Shown here one piece after another: positions 16,809 through 25,363 of a stretch of 37,119 nucleotides of DNA. The position numbers and the translations under genes are program-made. The notes under the pieces were generated by a model. That model saw only the letters and a program-made list of their open reading frames with translations, made no database searches and had not been told where the DNA came from. The DNA comes from Actinomycetota bacterium (lineage in GTDB: Bacteria; Actinomycetota; Actinomycetes; S36-B12). Position 1 is the first letter of the stretch; each line of letters opens with the position of its first letter. Where the stretch lies: NCBI GenBank assembly GCA_030681835.1, contig JAUXRN010000106.1, positions 1-37,119 on the forward strand. Direction: 5' to 3'.

Positions 16809-18020
16809 ATGACGCGCCTTGCGCAGACGGAGGGGCTCACGGCGGATCAGCGGGACATTCTGGCGGCCGTCCACGAGTTCGTGGAAAACGAGATCATTCC
16901 GGTGGCGACCGAGTTGGAGCATGCGGATGAGTATCCCCAGGCGATCGTCGATGGCTTGAAGGAGCTGGGCGTCTTCGGCCTGATGATCCCGGAGGAGTTC
17001 GGGGGTCTGGGCCAGTCGCTGCTGACGTATGCGTTGGTGGTGGAGGAGATCGCCCGGGGCTGGATGAGTGTCTCGGGGGTAATCAACACGCACTTCATTG
17101 TGGCCTGGATGCTGATGCAGCACGGCACCGATGCCCAGAAGGCGCAGTACCTGCCGCGGATGGCGACCGGCGAGGTCCGTGGCGCGTTCAGCATGTCGGA
17201 GCCGGGCTGCGGGTCAGATGTCGCGGCGATCACCAGCAAGGCCGTCCGTGACGGTGATAGCAGTGACTTCGTGCTGAACGGGGCGAAGATGTGGCTGACC
17301 AACGGCGGATCGTCGACGCTGGTCGCGGTCCTCGTGCTGACCCCCGGCGAGGTCGACGCGGACGCGAGTGTCTACAAGACGATGACCACGTTCCTGATCG
17401 AGAAGCCGGCCGGCTTCGGTCAGGTGCTGCCCGGACTGATGATCCCGGGGAAGATCGACAAGATGGGCTACAAGGGTGTGGACACCACCGAACTGGTGAT
17501 GGACGGATTCCGGCTGACCTCGGGCGACATCCTCGGCGGTGAGCCTGGTCGGGGCTTCTACCAGATGATGGACGGCGTCGAGGTCGGCCGCGTCAACGTC
17601 GCCGCCCGCGCGTGCGGCCTGAGCATCCGGGCGTTCGAGCTCGGTGTGGAGTACGCCCAGCAACGGGTCACGTTCGGCAAGCCCATCATCGAGCACCAGG
17701 CCGTCTCGTTCCGGCTCGCGGACATGGCCGTCAAGGTCGAGGCCGCGCACCAGATGATGATCATGGCCGCCCGCAAGAAGGACTCCGGCGAACGCAACGA
17801 CCTCGAAGCCGGGATGGCCAAATACCTCGCCTCGGAGTATTGCAAGGAAGTGGTCGAGGACTCCTTCCGCATCCACGGCGGATACGGCTACTCCAAGGAG
17901 TACGAGATCGAACGCCTCTACCGCGAAGCCCCCATGCTCCTCATCGGCGAAGGCACCGCCGACATCCAACGCATGATCATCGCCCGACGACTCCTCGAGG
18001 AATACAAGGCACGAACATGA
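16809..18020 (+). CDS. mcd: (2S)-methylsuccinyl-CoA dehydrogenase
   Basis: A 403-residue FAD acyl-CoA dehydrogenase. In this operon it should oxidise (2S)-methylsuccinyl-CoA to mesaconyl-CoA. Domains follow the family order: alpha N-terminal domain (FGLMIPEEFGGLGQS), beta middle domain (SMSEPGCGSDVAAI, then MWLTNGGS), C-terminal alpha domain (RVTFGKPIIEHQAVSFRLADM; FRIHGGYGYSKEYEIER). The active-site Glu position is filled by Glu381 in GEGTADIQ. It is shorter than the roughly 550-residue proteobacterial Mcd and lacks its N-terminal extension. It starts one base after the mcl stop. Electrons would go to ETF, and etfBA lies in the same locus. Specificity rests on the operon; the sequence alone says only short-chain acyl-CoA dehydrogenase. 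Confidence 0.88.
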   Translation: MTRLAQTEGLTADQRDILAAVHEFVENEIIPVATELEHADEYPQAIVDGLKELGVFGLMIPEEFGGLGQSLLTYALVVEEIARGWMSVSGVINTHFIVAWMLMQHGTDAQKAQYLPRMATGEVRGAFSMSEPGCGSDVAAITSKAVRDGDSSDFVLNGAKMWLTNGGSSTLVAVLVLTPGEVDADASVYKTMTTFLIEKPAGFGQVLPGLMIPGKIDKMGYKGVDTTELVMDGFRLTSGDILGGEPGRGFYQMMDGVEVGRVNVAARACGLSIRAFELGVEYAQQRVTFGKPIIEHQAVSFRLADMAVKVEAAHQMMIMAARKKDSGERNDLEAGMAKYLASEYCKEVVEDSFRIHGGYGYSKEYEIERLYREAPMLLIGEGTADIQRMIIARRLLEEYKART

Positions 18021-18058
18021 CCGACGGATAGTGCCACCCCAAAAATGAATGGAGCGAT

Positions 18059-18931
18059 GTGAGCGAGACTATTGATGCTGCGACAGGGCCGACCATCGGG
18101 GTAATTGGCTGTGGCCAGATGGGCGCCGGAATCTCGGAGGTGTGCGCGCGAGCTGGTCTGAACGTAGTCGTCGTCGAGTCGACCGCCGCATCAGGTGTGA
18201 CCGGTCGTCGACGCTTGGAGGCGTCGTTGCGCCGAGCTGAGCAAAAGGGCCTCATCCCGAGCGGAGAAGAGATCCTTGCGCGTATCCAGATCGTCGACCA
18301 ACTTGACGCCATGGCCGACCGAGACATTGTCGTTGAGGCGATCGCCGAAGATGAAGCCGCGAAAGTCGTCGTCTTCCAGGCACTAGACAGGATCGTGGCG
18401 TCGCCGAAGGCAATCCTTGCCTCGAACACGTCATCAATCCCCATTATGAAATTGGCGGCCGCTACGAATCGACCGTCCCATGTGCTTGGAATTCATTTCT
18501 TCAATCCCGTCCCGGTACTTTCACTCGTTGAACTCGTCCCAAGTCTCTTCACGGACGACGTCGTTCTTGGCCGCGCGCGGGAATTTGTTCAGACCCGCTT
18601 AGGCAAGCACGCAATACGATCCCAGGATCGCGCCGGCTTCGTGGTGAACGCACTACTAGTTCCATACATTCTTTCAGCGATCCGCATGATGGAGTCGGGA
18701 TTTGCTACAGCAGCCGATATCGACGAAGGCATGGTTCGGGGGTGTGCACACCCGCAAGGCCCTCTTGCGCTCGCTGATCTGATCGGCTTGGACACGACGA
18801 AGGCAGTCGCTGACTCGCTTTATCAGGAATTCAAGGAGCCCCTCTACTCGCCGCCGCCGTTGCTCGCGCGGATGGTCGAAGCGGGACTTCTCGGTCGCAA
18901 GAGTGGACGCGGTTTCTACACGTATGACTGA
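18059..18931 (+). CDS. hbd: 3-hydroxybutyryl-CoA dehydrogenase
   Basis: A 290-residue (S)-3-hydroxyacyl-CoA dehydrogenase: Rossmann domain with IGVIGCGQMGAGISEVCARAG, NTSSIPI, the catalytic His146 in HFFNP, and the C-terminal domain with DRAGFVVNALLVPYI and HPQGPLALADLIGLD. It interconverts 3-hydroxybutyryl-CoA and acetoacetyl-CoA. That gives the mutase product two fates: oxidation to acetoacetyl-CoA and acetyl-CoA, or, through a crotonase not in this window, crotonyl-CoA for Ccr. The start is a GTG at 18059 with GGAG 4 bases upstream. Base composition is lower in GC than mcl and mcd just before it and close to ecm and the hcm genes, so it may have joined the operon separately. A 38-bp gap separates it from mcd. 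Confidence 0.92.
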   Translation: MSETIDAATGPTIGVIGCGQMGAGISEVCARAGLNVVVVESTAASGVTGRRRLEASLRRAEQKGLIPSGEEILARIQIVDQLDAMADRDIVVEAIAEDEAAKVVVFQALDRIVASPKAILASNTSSIPIMKLAAATNRPSHVLGIHFFNPVPVLSLVELVPSLFTDDVVLGRAREFVQTRLGKHAIRSQDRAGFVVNALLVPYILSAIRMMESGFATAADIDEGMVRGCAHPQGPLALADLIGLDTTKAVADSLYQEFKEPLYSPPPLLARMVEAGLLGRKSGRGFYTYD

Positions 18932-19237
18932 GGCGGTGATTCGCGCGAGCGGGTATCTGACCCATCGACACTTGGCCGAGGAGTGCGCGACCGTTGCACT
19001 TCACGTCGGAACCGTCAACCGCCGAAGGACATCGACCGCCTCTGGATCGACTGGTGCATCGATCGGTGCCTACGCGGGCGCTGCTACGCTCGTTGAAAGA
19101 GGCGTCGACGAACCGCGGGCGGACGGCTGGAAGAGCGCGGAAACTAAACCGGAACAGTCGGTCTTAACCCGGTCTCAAGCGGTCAACAGCGGCCTCAGAT
19201 CCCTCACGGGAGGCGATTGCTTGGGGAGTCGTCGTCA
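18932..19237 (+). other. Junction region between catabolic block and att site
   Basis: About 300 bp without a recognised gene. An open frame beginning with ATG at 18924, overlapping the hbd stop, opens MTEAVIRASGYLTHRHLAEE and stays open through the tRNA fragment to 19307, but resembles no family I know. It could be a gene start cut off by recombination, or chance. No terminator was found after hbd. Confidence 0.4.
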
Positions 19238-19283
19238 ACTCGTAATGCGTAGGCCCGGGGTTCAAGTCCCCGAGGCGGCTCCA
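19238..19283 (+). other. tRNA-Thr(CGT) 3' fragment, integration attachment site
   Basis: The sequence runs from the anticodon loop (ACTCGTAA, anticodon CGT at 19241-19243) through a perfect T arm (CGGGG-TTCAAGT-CCCCG, 19256-19272) to the acceptor strand AGGCGGC, discriminator T and CCA (19281-19283). The 5' half is missing: the five bases before the loop do not pair with TGCGT after it, and no D arm or GCCGCC start lies upstream. This is the typical core duplicated when an element integrates into the 3' end of a tRNA gene. The recombinase gene ends 15 bp away. Confidence 0.8.
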
Positions 19284-19297
19284 CGGGAAATCCGTTG

Positions 19298-20089
19298 CTA
19301 TTGCTGAGGATTCCCCATCTCGCCGATGAATGCAACGGCTTCGCCTGGTGGCCAGGTCGCCCCCGAGGCGCCCCCGGAGGGGTGGAGCCCTGCCGCCAGG
19401 GGCTCCTCGTAGTGGTCCATGGCGGCGCGGAGGTGCTCGGCACCGGTGACGTGCCCGTAGAACCTCAGCGTCGTGGTGCGGGTGGAGTGCCCCAGGATGC
19501 CCTGGACGCCGAGGATGTCGGCACCACTCTGCAATAGGTTGGTCGCGGCGCTGTGGCGCATGTCCTGGATCCGCAGCCCTGCGGGGACGGTCTGGGTCCA
19601 GTGGACCTGGCCGCGGAAGTAGGACGGTTTCAGGGGCCCGCCGTCACTCCGGGTGACCAGGAGGTCCTCGCGGTCTGTGCCGTCAGCCCACTGGTCGGCG
19701 ATCTGCAGGGCGACGCGGGATAGCGGGACCAGGCGGTCGCAGTTGGCTTTCGTCGCCTTCACCAGTGGTGTGCCCTCGCCGCCAGCGCGCACGATGCTGC
19801 GGGTGATGGTCAGCACCGGCCCGGCGCGGACGGCTTGGACGATGTCGCAGGGTCGCAGGGCGATGAGCTCTCCCCACCGCAGCCCCGTCAAACCGAGGAA
19901 CAGCGTGACGTCCGCGAGGCGAGAGTGGTTGCGCTGCCTACGCCACACCGCGATGAGGTCGGCGGGCGCGAGGGTCACGTGACGTCGGGGTGGGCCGCGG
20001 CGCAGCGCGAGCTGGACACGGGCGGGGTTGACCTCGAGGTAGTGGTGGTCGACGGCGAACGCGAGCAGCGCGGCCAGGGACGCGACCAC
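19298..20089 (-). CDS. int: Tyrosine recombinase/integrase, N-terminally shortened
   Basis: A 263-residue site-specific recombinase whose stop lies 15 bp from the tRNA-Thr fragment. The catalytic domain is recognisable: Arg I in TGLRWGE, a beta-region Lys in KATKANCDRLVPL, box II as QDMRHSAATNLL with the second Arg, GHSTRTTTLRFYGH with the nucleophile Tyr. The first His of the usual H-x-x-R is Gln here. Phage-type integrases usually have about 100 more N-terminal residues (arm-binding and SAM-like domains). The frame is open only about 30 residues upstream of the chosen GTG before a stop near 20184, and no such domain is seen in other frames. It may be a decayed integrase. Its position identifies the left end of the conjugative element. 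Confidence 0.75.
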   Translation of the reverse strand: MVASLAALLAFAVDHHYLEVNPARVQLALRRGPPRRHVTLAPADLIAVWRRQRNHSRLADVTLFLGLTGLRWGELIALRPCDIVQAVRAGPVLTITRSIVRAGGEGTPLVKATKANCDRLVPLSRVALQIADQWADGTDREDLLVTRSDGGPLKPSYFRGQVHWTQTVPAGLRIQDMRHSAATNLLQSGADILGVQGILGHSTRTTTLRFYGHVTGAEHLRAAMDHYEEPLAAGLHPSGGASGATWPPGEAVAFIGEMGNPQQ

Positions 20090-20706
20090 GCGGCGCGCGG
20101 TCGCTGCCGCCCTTCGAGGGGACGCCTCATCTGGGCGCGACGAAATGCCCCAGATCTGCCCCGGTGGGTACCCTGGGACCTCTCATCGGGTGAGAACCCG
20201 CTGTGGACGTGTGTACCCTCGGCGCCGTTGCTGTTCCGTCATTCAGGTGTCGAGTAGTCGAGCCCCCCTAGGGCATGTGCCGTGGGAAGTCTCGGGTCGT
20301 TTGGCAGAGTCGAATTTGGGATCGGCGACAGGCCGCGAGCGACCGCTGGTGGATGCGTGGTCAAGGGATTCGAGTGTCGACGAAACCTTCGCAGTTCTTC
20401 ACGCGGCCATCGACTTGAGGCCCCCACATTCTGGGAATTGCCAACCCCCTCCGACCGACCGGGGTTGGGCCTCACCACCGCCTGCGGTCGTCGCGGCCGC
20501 CATCCGGGACCCACTCCTGGGAATCATGACGGCGGCGATTGACCGTTGACTGGCCGGAGGAGCCGCCCGCGCTCGACGCATGCCACATCGCCAGATGCTG
20601 CTCGTCGTTCAGCCGGATGACGGGCCGTTCTGGGGATGAACGGCTCCGCAGGCTGGGAGTCGGCCACAATGGGGCGACCAAGTCGATCGGAGCACACGGG
20701 GGTGAG
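20090..20706. other. Gap between integrase and restriction-modification gene
   Basis: About 600 bp with no gene I can support. The first 95 bp continue the integrase frame to a stop. The rest carries open frames without recognisable content and probably holds the promoter of the restriction-modification gene. An excisionase or the lost integrase N-terminus might have been here. Confidence 0.45.
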
Positions 20707-23700
20707 ATGAGCGAGGCGACGGGCGTCCTGCCTAGCAACCTCGTCGTCGCCGTTTCCCACGCCGTCTCCGCCTTCGGTGCGACCGTCAAGCCGCGGCTGT
20801 CCTCACCCGTTGGTGAGCCCGAGGACCAGATGCGCGGCCCCCTCGAGGTGCTGCTCGCCTCGGTCGCCGAGGTCGTCGGCGTGAGGTTCACGATGATGGG
20901 CGAGGCGTCGCTGTCCGACCTGAAGGTCCGGCCCGACTACGCCTGTCAGGTGAACGGCGCCATCAGCGGGTATGTCGAGGTCAAGGCGCCCGGCAAGGGC
21001 GCCGACCCGACCCGGTTCAAGATCAGCACGCACGACGGCAAGCAGTGGACCAAGCTCGCCGCCCTGCCGAATGTCATCTACACCGATGGCGAGTCCTGGG
21101 GCCTGTACCGGACCGGCGAACGCGTCGGAGACGTCGTCCGCCTCGACGGTGACATCCGCGTCGCCGGCGCGAAGCTCACCGACCCCGGCGACGGCCTCGC
21201 CCGGCTGCTGTACGACTTCCTTCACTGGGAGCCCATCGCCCCGCGCAACGTGACCCAGCTGGTCGCAACCGTCGCGCCCCTGACCCGGCTGCTTCGCGAC
21301 GAAGTCGCCGACACCCTGTCGCGGGAGAAGGGTGACGGTCCGTTCACCCACCTGGCATCCGACTGGCGTGAACTGCTGTTCCCCGACGCGACTGACGCCG
21401 AGTTCGCGGACGAGTACGCCCAGGCCGTCACCTTCGCCCTGCTCCTCGCCCGCTCCGACGGCATCGATTTCACCGGCAAGTCCATCGCCTCCATCGCCGC
21501 CGCGCTCGGCCGTCAGCACTCCCTGATGGGCAAGGCCCTCGGCGTCCTGACCGACGAGACGATCGGCGCCCTCACGGTCACCCTCGACACCCTCGTGCGC
21601 GTCATCTACGTCGTGGACTTCACCACGTTCCCCAAGCACGAGACCCGCGCCTACGCGACGCTGTACGAGTCGTTCCTCGAGACGTACGACAACGAGCTGC
21701 GCAAGCAGTCCGGCTCCTACTACACGCCGGCCCCCGTCGTGGCCGCGATGGCCGGGCTGACCGACCAGGTGCTGCGCCGCCGCCTCGGCGCGAAGGACGG
21801 CTTCGCGTCCCCGCAAGTCACCGTCCTTGACCCCGCAGCAGGCACAGGCCAGTACCCCGTCGAAGTCCTCGAGCTCATCGCTGCCGTCATCCAGTATCAG
21901 CAGGGCCCGGGCGCCGTGCCCGCGAGACTGTCACAGGCCGCCGAGCGCGTCATCGGCATCGAGAAGCAGGCCGGGCCGTATGCGGTTTCCGAGATGCGCG
22001 TCGCCGAGCTGCTTAAACGTCACGGCGCCGACGAGCCCAAGGGCGGCCTGCGGCTTTACGTCGCCGACAGCCTCGACGACCCGTTCGCTGAGGTCTCGCG
22101 CCTCGCTGCGACCTTGGAACCCATCGCGCGGTCGCGTCGCCTCGCCAACGAGGTCAAGGCCGAGACCCCCGTCATGGTCGTCATCGGCAACCCGCCCTAT
22201 CGCGAACTCGCCAGGGGCCACGGTGGCTTCATCGAGCACGGCGCACCGAACACCGAATGGAGCGAGCCGCTCATCGACGCCTTCCGCGAGCCCGGCAACG
22301 GCAGGTTCGAGGACAAGCTCGCCAACCAGTACGTGTACTTCTGGCGGCTGGCCACCTGGAAGGTGTTTGACGCAGTCGAGGCGGCGGAGGGCATCGTCTG
22401 CTTCATCACAACGTCGGGCTACCTCAAGGGCCCCGGCTTCGCGGGGATGCGGCGCTACCTGCGGGTGCACTGCTCCGAAGGCTGGGTCATCGACGCGACT
22501 CCCGAGGGGCACCAGCCCGATGTGGCCACGCGCATCTTCCCCAAGGTTCAGCAGCCCATCGCCATCGGACTGTTTGTCCGGACGATGGACAGCGACCCGT
22601 CCACGCCGGCCCGGATCCACTACCGCACCGTCACCGGGCGTCGGCCCGACAAGTTCGACCAGCTCAAGCGAGCCGACATCGACGACGGGGAATGGGAGGA
22701 CTGCGCCAGCGACTGGACGGCCCCACTCATGCCCCTGGGTGCCGACGAATGGGAAGCCAGCCCACTGCTCGGCGACCTCATGCCCTGGCAGTGCCCCGGC
22801 ATCCTGCCCAGTCGCACCTGGGTCTACGCGCCACTGCCCAGCACCCTCATCGAACGCTGGAACACGGTCGTCAACGCCCCGGCCGACGAGAAGGCCGCGC
22901 TGTTCGGGTGGAGCAGGGATGCCAACCTGGACAAGAAGAAGCCGGGGCTGGCCGGGTTCCCGCACGCGTCCATCCCGTTCTCCGAGGAGTTCGGGCCGTG
23001 CCCACCACCCGTGCCAATCGCATACCGCTCGTTCGACCGCCAGTGGCTCATCCCCGACGACCGGCTCATTCACGGCCCCAGCCCATCCATGTGGCGCGTG
23101 CGAGGCGACCATCAGACCTATGTGACCGAGCAGCACTCCCAGCACCTCAAGCCAGGCGGGCCGGCCCTCACCTTCGCCGGCGACCCGCCCGACTGGGACC
23201 ACTACAAGGGCAACGGAGGCGGCCGAGTACTGCCGCTCTACGCAAGCGCCGACACCAGCAGGCCCAACGTCGCCCCCGGCCTGCTCGAACTGCTGTCCAC
23301 CCGCCTCGGCCTGCCCGTCGACGCTGCCGACCTCTTGGCGTTCATCGCAGCCATCACCGCGCAGCCGGCCTTCACCGACCGCTTCATCGAAGACCTGCGC
23401 GTGCCTGGGGTCCGCGTCCCGCTCACCACCGACCCTGTCACCTGGGCCGACGTGGTCGAGCTCGGCCGTCGGGTTCTGTGGCTACACAGCCGTGGAGAAC
23501 GCTTCGTCGACGCCGCCGCGGACAGGCCGATCGGGCCGCCACAGGTTCTCGACCCGAGGCGCCGGCCCTTGGTCCGCACTGCGATCCCCTCCAGCCCGAT
23601 TGCAGACGAGCTCGCCTTCGACCCCGAGACCCTCGAACTCCGCGTGGGCGACGGCGTCATCGGTCCCGTGGAACCGCGTGTCTCCGCGTACGAGGTGTGC

Positions 23701-24063
23701 GGCATGAACGTCATCGCCAAGTGGTTCAGCTACCGGAGAGCGACACGGCCGAAGCCGGGAAAGTCCCAGACCCCACTCGCCGACGTGCGACCCGACACCT
23801 GGCCGAGCGAGTACACCACCGACCTACTCGACCTGCTCCACGTCCTGACCCTGGTCACCGACCTCGAAGCAACCCAGGCCGAGCTGCTGGAACGGGTCAT
23901 GGCCGGGCCGCGGCTCACCGTCACGGACTTGGGAGGGGCGGGCATCCTCCCCGTGCCCGACGGAGCCAGGACACCGCCCAAAGCACGCTACGAAGATCCC
24001 GTCCGGCAGCTGTGGCTGCTGGAGAACGATTCCCGGGACCCTGGGGAGGACACGGGTGGGTGA
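20707..24063 (+). CDS. Single-chain restriction-modification enzyme (type IIG/ISP-like)
   Basis: An 1118-residue protein joining nuclease, N6-adenine methyltransferase and target-recognition regions. The N-terminal PD-(D/E)xK nuclease shows Asp77 and E91-V-K93 in PDYACQVNG...GYVEVKAPG. The methyltransferase has motif I LDPAAGTGQYP near residue 373 and motif IV GNPPYRE near 494, followed by a CFITTSGYLKGPGF segment. The last 500 or so residues should hold the specificity domain. No helicase motifs lie between nuclease and methylase, unlike true type ISP enzymes such as LlaGI, so a IIG-like single chain is more likely. ATG at 20707 with GGGGGTG upstream is chosen over a longer frame from 20539. 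It would protect the mobile element or its host against foreign DNA. No partner gene is nearby. Confidence 0.85.
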   Translation: MSEATGVLPSNLVVAVSHAVSAFGATVKPRLSSPVGEPEDQMRGPLEVLLASVAEVVGVRFTMMGEASLSDLKVRPDYACQVNGAISGYVEVKAPGKGADPTRFKISTHDGKQWTKLAALPNVIYTDGESWGLYRTGERVGDVVRLDGDIRVAGAKLTDPGDGLARLLYDFLHWEPIAPRNVTQLVATVAPLTRLLRDEVADTLSREKGDGPFTHLASDWRELLFPDATDAEFADEYAQAVTFALLLARSDGIDFTGKSIASIAAALGRQHSLMGKALGVLTDETIGALTVTLDTLVRVIYVVDFTTFPKHETRAYATLYESFLETYDNELRKQSGSYYTPAPVVAAMAGLTDQVLRRRLGAKDGFASPQVTVLDPAAGTGQYPVEVLELIAAVIQYQQGPGAVPARLSQAAERVIGIEKQAGPYAVSEMRVAELLKRHGADEPKGGLRLYVADSLDDPFAEVSRLAATLEPIARSRRLANEVKAETPVMVVIGNPPYRELARGHGGFIEHGAPNTEWSEPLIDAFREPGNGRFEDKLANQYVYFWRLATWKVFDAVEAAEGIVCFITTSGYLKGPGFAGMRRYLRVHCSEGWVIDATPEGHQPDVATRIFPKVQQPIAIGLFVRTMDSDPSTPARIHYRTVTGRRPDKFDQLKRADIDDGEWEDCASDWTAPLMPLGADEWEASPLLGDLMPWQCPGILPSRTWVYAPLPSTLIERWNTVVNAPADEKAALFGWSRDANLDKKKPGLAGFPHASIPFSEEFGPCPPPVPIAYRSFDRQWLIPDDRLIHGPSPSMWRVRGDHQTYVTEQHSQHLKPGGPALTFAGDPPDWDHYKGNGGGRVLPLYASADTSRPNVAPGLLELLSTRLGLPVDAADLLAFIAAITAQPAFTDRFIEDLRVPGVRVPLTTDPVTWADVVELGRRVLWLHSRGERFVDAAADRPIGPPQVLDPRRRPLVRTAIPSSPIADELAFDPETLELRVGDGVIGPVEPRVSAYEVCGMNVIAKWFSYRRATRPKPGKSQTPLADVRPDTWPSEYTTDLLDLLHVLTLVTDLEATQAELLERVMAGPRLTVTDLGGAGILPVPDGARTPPKARYEDPVRQLWLLENDSRDPGEDTGG

Positions 24064-24431
24064 GGTGTTCCTTGCGACGGTGGGCGCGGTCATTGGGCCA
24101 GTCGCCGCCTAGCGTCGGTAGATCCTTTCCGCGAAGGCAACGCTCACACGTTGTGCGTGTTCCTCGGGCTGCTGTCCGATGAGGCGGATCATCCCGTTAT
24201 CTGGCCGTCGATGGGACCTGACCGCAAGATGCCGACCTCAATCGGCGCAATGCACGGGGGCAACAGTGGCCTGCCTTCGATTCTCAGGAAGTCGTTGGCG
24301 GGCCCGAGGACCTGACAGCGGCGAGTCGCCCACCGGGACCACATGCAATCCCCCAGAAGTCCGACCTACAGGGACGACGCCGCCTCGATAGTCGGGGTTC
24401 GTGTGGACGACGGCGTAACTCCGAAGCAAGT
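24064..24431. other. Intergenic region after the restriction-modification gene
   Basis: About 370 bp between convergent genes with nothing recognisable. Short frames on both strands have no family features. The sequence is somewhat lower in GC than the flanking genes. No clear hairpin terminator was found. Confidence 0.4.
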
Positions 24432-25181
24432 TCACACGCTTGAGTAGTCTCGATTCGCCTCGACCCGAATCTGGTGACGACCCTCTCGACACGCCCAAAC
24501 GGCGAGTCCGGCCATGCACGCTACGGTGATGGCACACCACACGATCCCCGCCCAAGTCAGCTGCTCGCTGAGGTGATTCACGACGGCCGTGGACCGACTC
24601 TTGGCGAGCAGGTCGAGCTGGTTCGGGAGCCACCATCCAGCGAGGATGGTGGCCGCAACGAGAATCCCCGCCCATGACAGGGCCGTGGCGATGTTCGGTG
24701 GGCAGACCTGGCGCTCGATGGGATGCACGTTCCCATTGAGCACCGTTCGCCAGGCCGATCGGCGCAGGCGATAGCGCGCCCACCAGACCATCCACGCGGC
24801 ACACACGGCGAGTGAGGCGACGATGCCGAAAGCGGCACGGGCGGCACTGGCGGCAAGGGCCTGCGCGGCATTGGCCCTCAAAGAAGCGGAGAGTCCTTGG
24901 TCCACGATGTCGTTCACCGTCGGCAATCCAAAGTGGGCAGTGGCAATGAGACTCGCCGCCAGCATCACGAGGCCGGTGCCGGCGATCATCGGCGAGGGCC
25001 GTTGTGGCCGGAACACAGTCATGCGCTCGTGTCCCCGAGACATCGTGACGGGCAGCGGCGCGGTAGACCGATCCAGATGGCTGGAGGCGTCACGTTGGGA
25101 CGTCGGCCACTCACGCCCGACGATGTCATTGAATCGAGCCGCCTCGAGTTTGGTGAGGTAGGTGCGCTCGTCGTCGGTCAC
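24432..25181 (-). CDS. Membrane protein of unknown function, about four segments
   Basis: A 249-residue protein I do not recognise. The N-terminal 60 residues are soluble and charged (DDERTYLTKLEAARFNDIVG). There follow about four hydrophobic segments: near residues 66-82, 112-135, 167-188 and 212-230. A long cytoplasmic or external loop before the third contains NGNVHPIERQVCPP. The start is a GTG at 25181 with GGAGG upstream. It overlaps the stop of the small upstream membrane gene by four bases (GTGA), so the two form one operon. In the element it may act at the cell envelope, but no function can be assigned. Confidence 0.65.
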   Translation of the reverse strand: MTDDERTYLTKLEAARFNDIVGREWPTSQRDASSHLDRSTAPLPVTMSRGHERMTVFRPQRPSPMIAGTGLVMLAASLIATAHFGLPTVNDIVDQGLSASLRANAAQALAASAARAAFGIVASLAVCAAWMVWWARYRLRRSAWRTVLNGNVHPIERQVCPPNIATALSWAGILVAATILAGWWLPNQLDLLAKSRSTAVVNHLSEQLTWAGIVWCAITVACMAGLAVWACREGRHQIRVEANRDYSSV

Positions 25182-25363
25182 GGCACCTCCACCTCAACGG
25201 GGGTGCCTCGCCGGCCCGGCAGGCACGCGATGGCCAGGGGGTCGTGACGTACGGGTGGGCGTCGGCACGCGAACGCCACCACGATCAGGACGATCACGGG
25301 CAGCGCGAGCCCGGCGGTGCAGACGACCGCGAAGACGCTCGCGATGATGATGAAGATCGGCAT
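25178..25363 (-). CDS. Small membrane protein of unknown function
   Basis: A 61-residue protein with one long hydrophobic stretch (residues 2-31, then CRRPP) and a soluble tail rich in Pro and Arg. An excellent GGAGGG site lies 7 bases before the ATG, and its last bases overlap the GTG of the next membrane protein gene, which supports it as a real coupled gene. Unknown family. It could be a small partner of the four-segment protein. Confidence 0.6.
   Translation of the reverse strand: MPIFIIIASVFAVVCTAGLALPVIVLIVVAFACRRPPVRHDPLAIACLPGRRGTPVEVEVP

Noticed and set aside
19196-19283. A complete tRNA-Thr gene
   Set aside because: Only the anticodon loop to CCA is present; the 5' anticodon stem does not pair and the D arm and 5' acceptor strand are missing.
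21931-23202. Long minus-strand frame inside the restriction-modification gene
   Set aside because: Antisense shadow without recognisable motifs.
24057-24112. Short GTG frame overlapping the end of the restriction-modification gene
   Set aside because: Only 18 codons, no family resemblance; probably chance.
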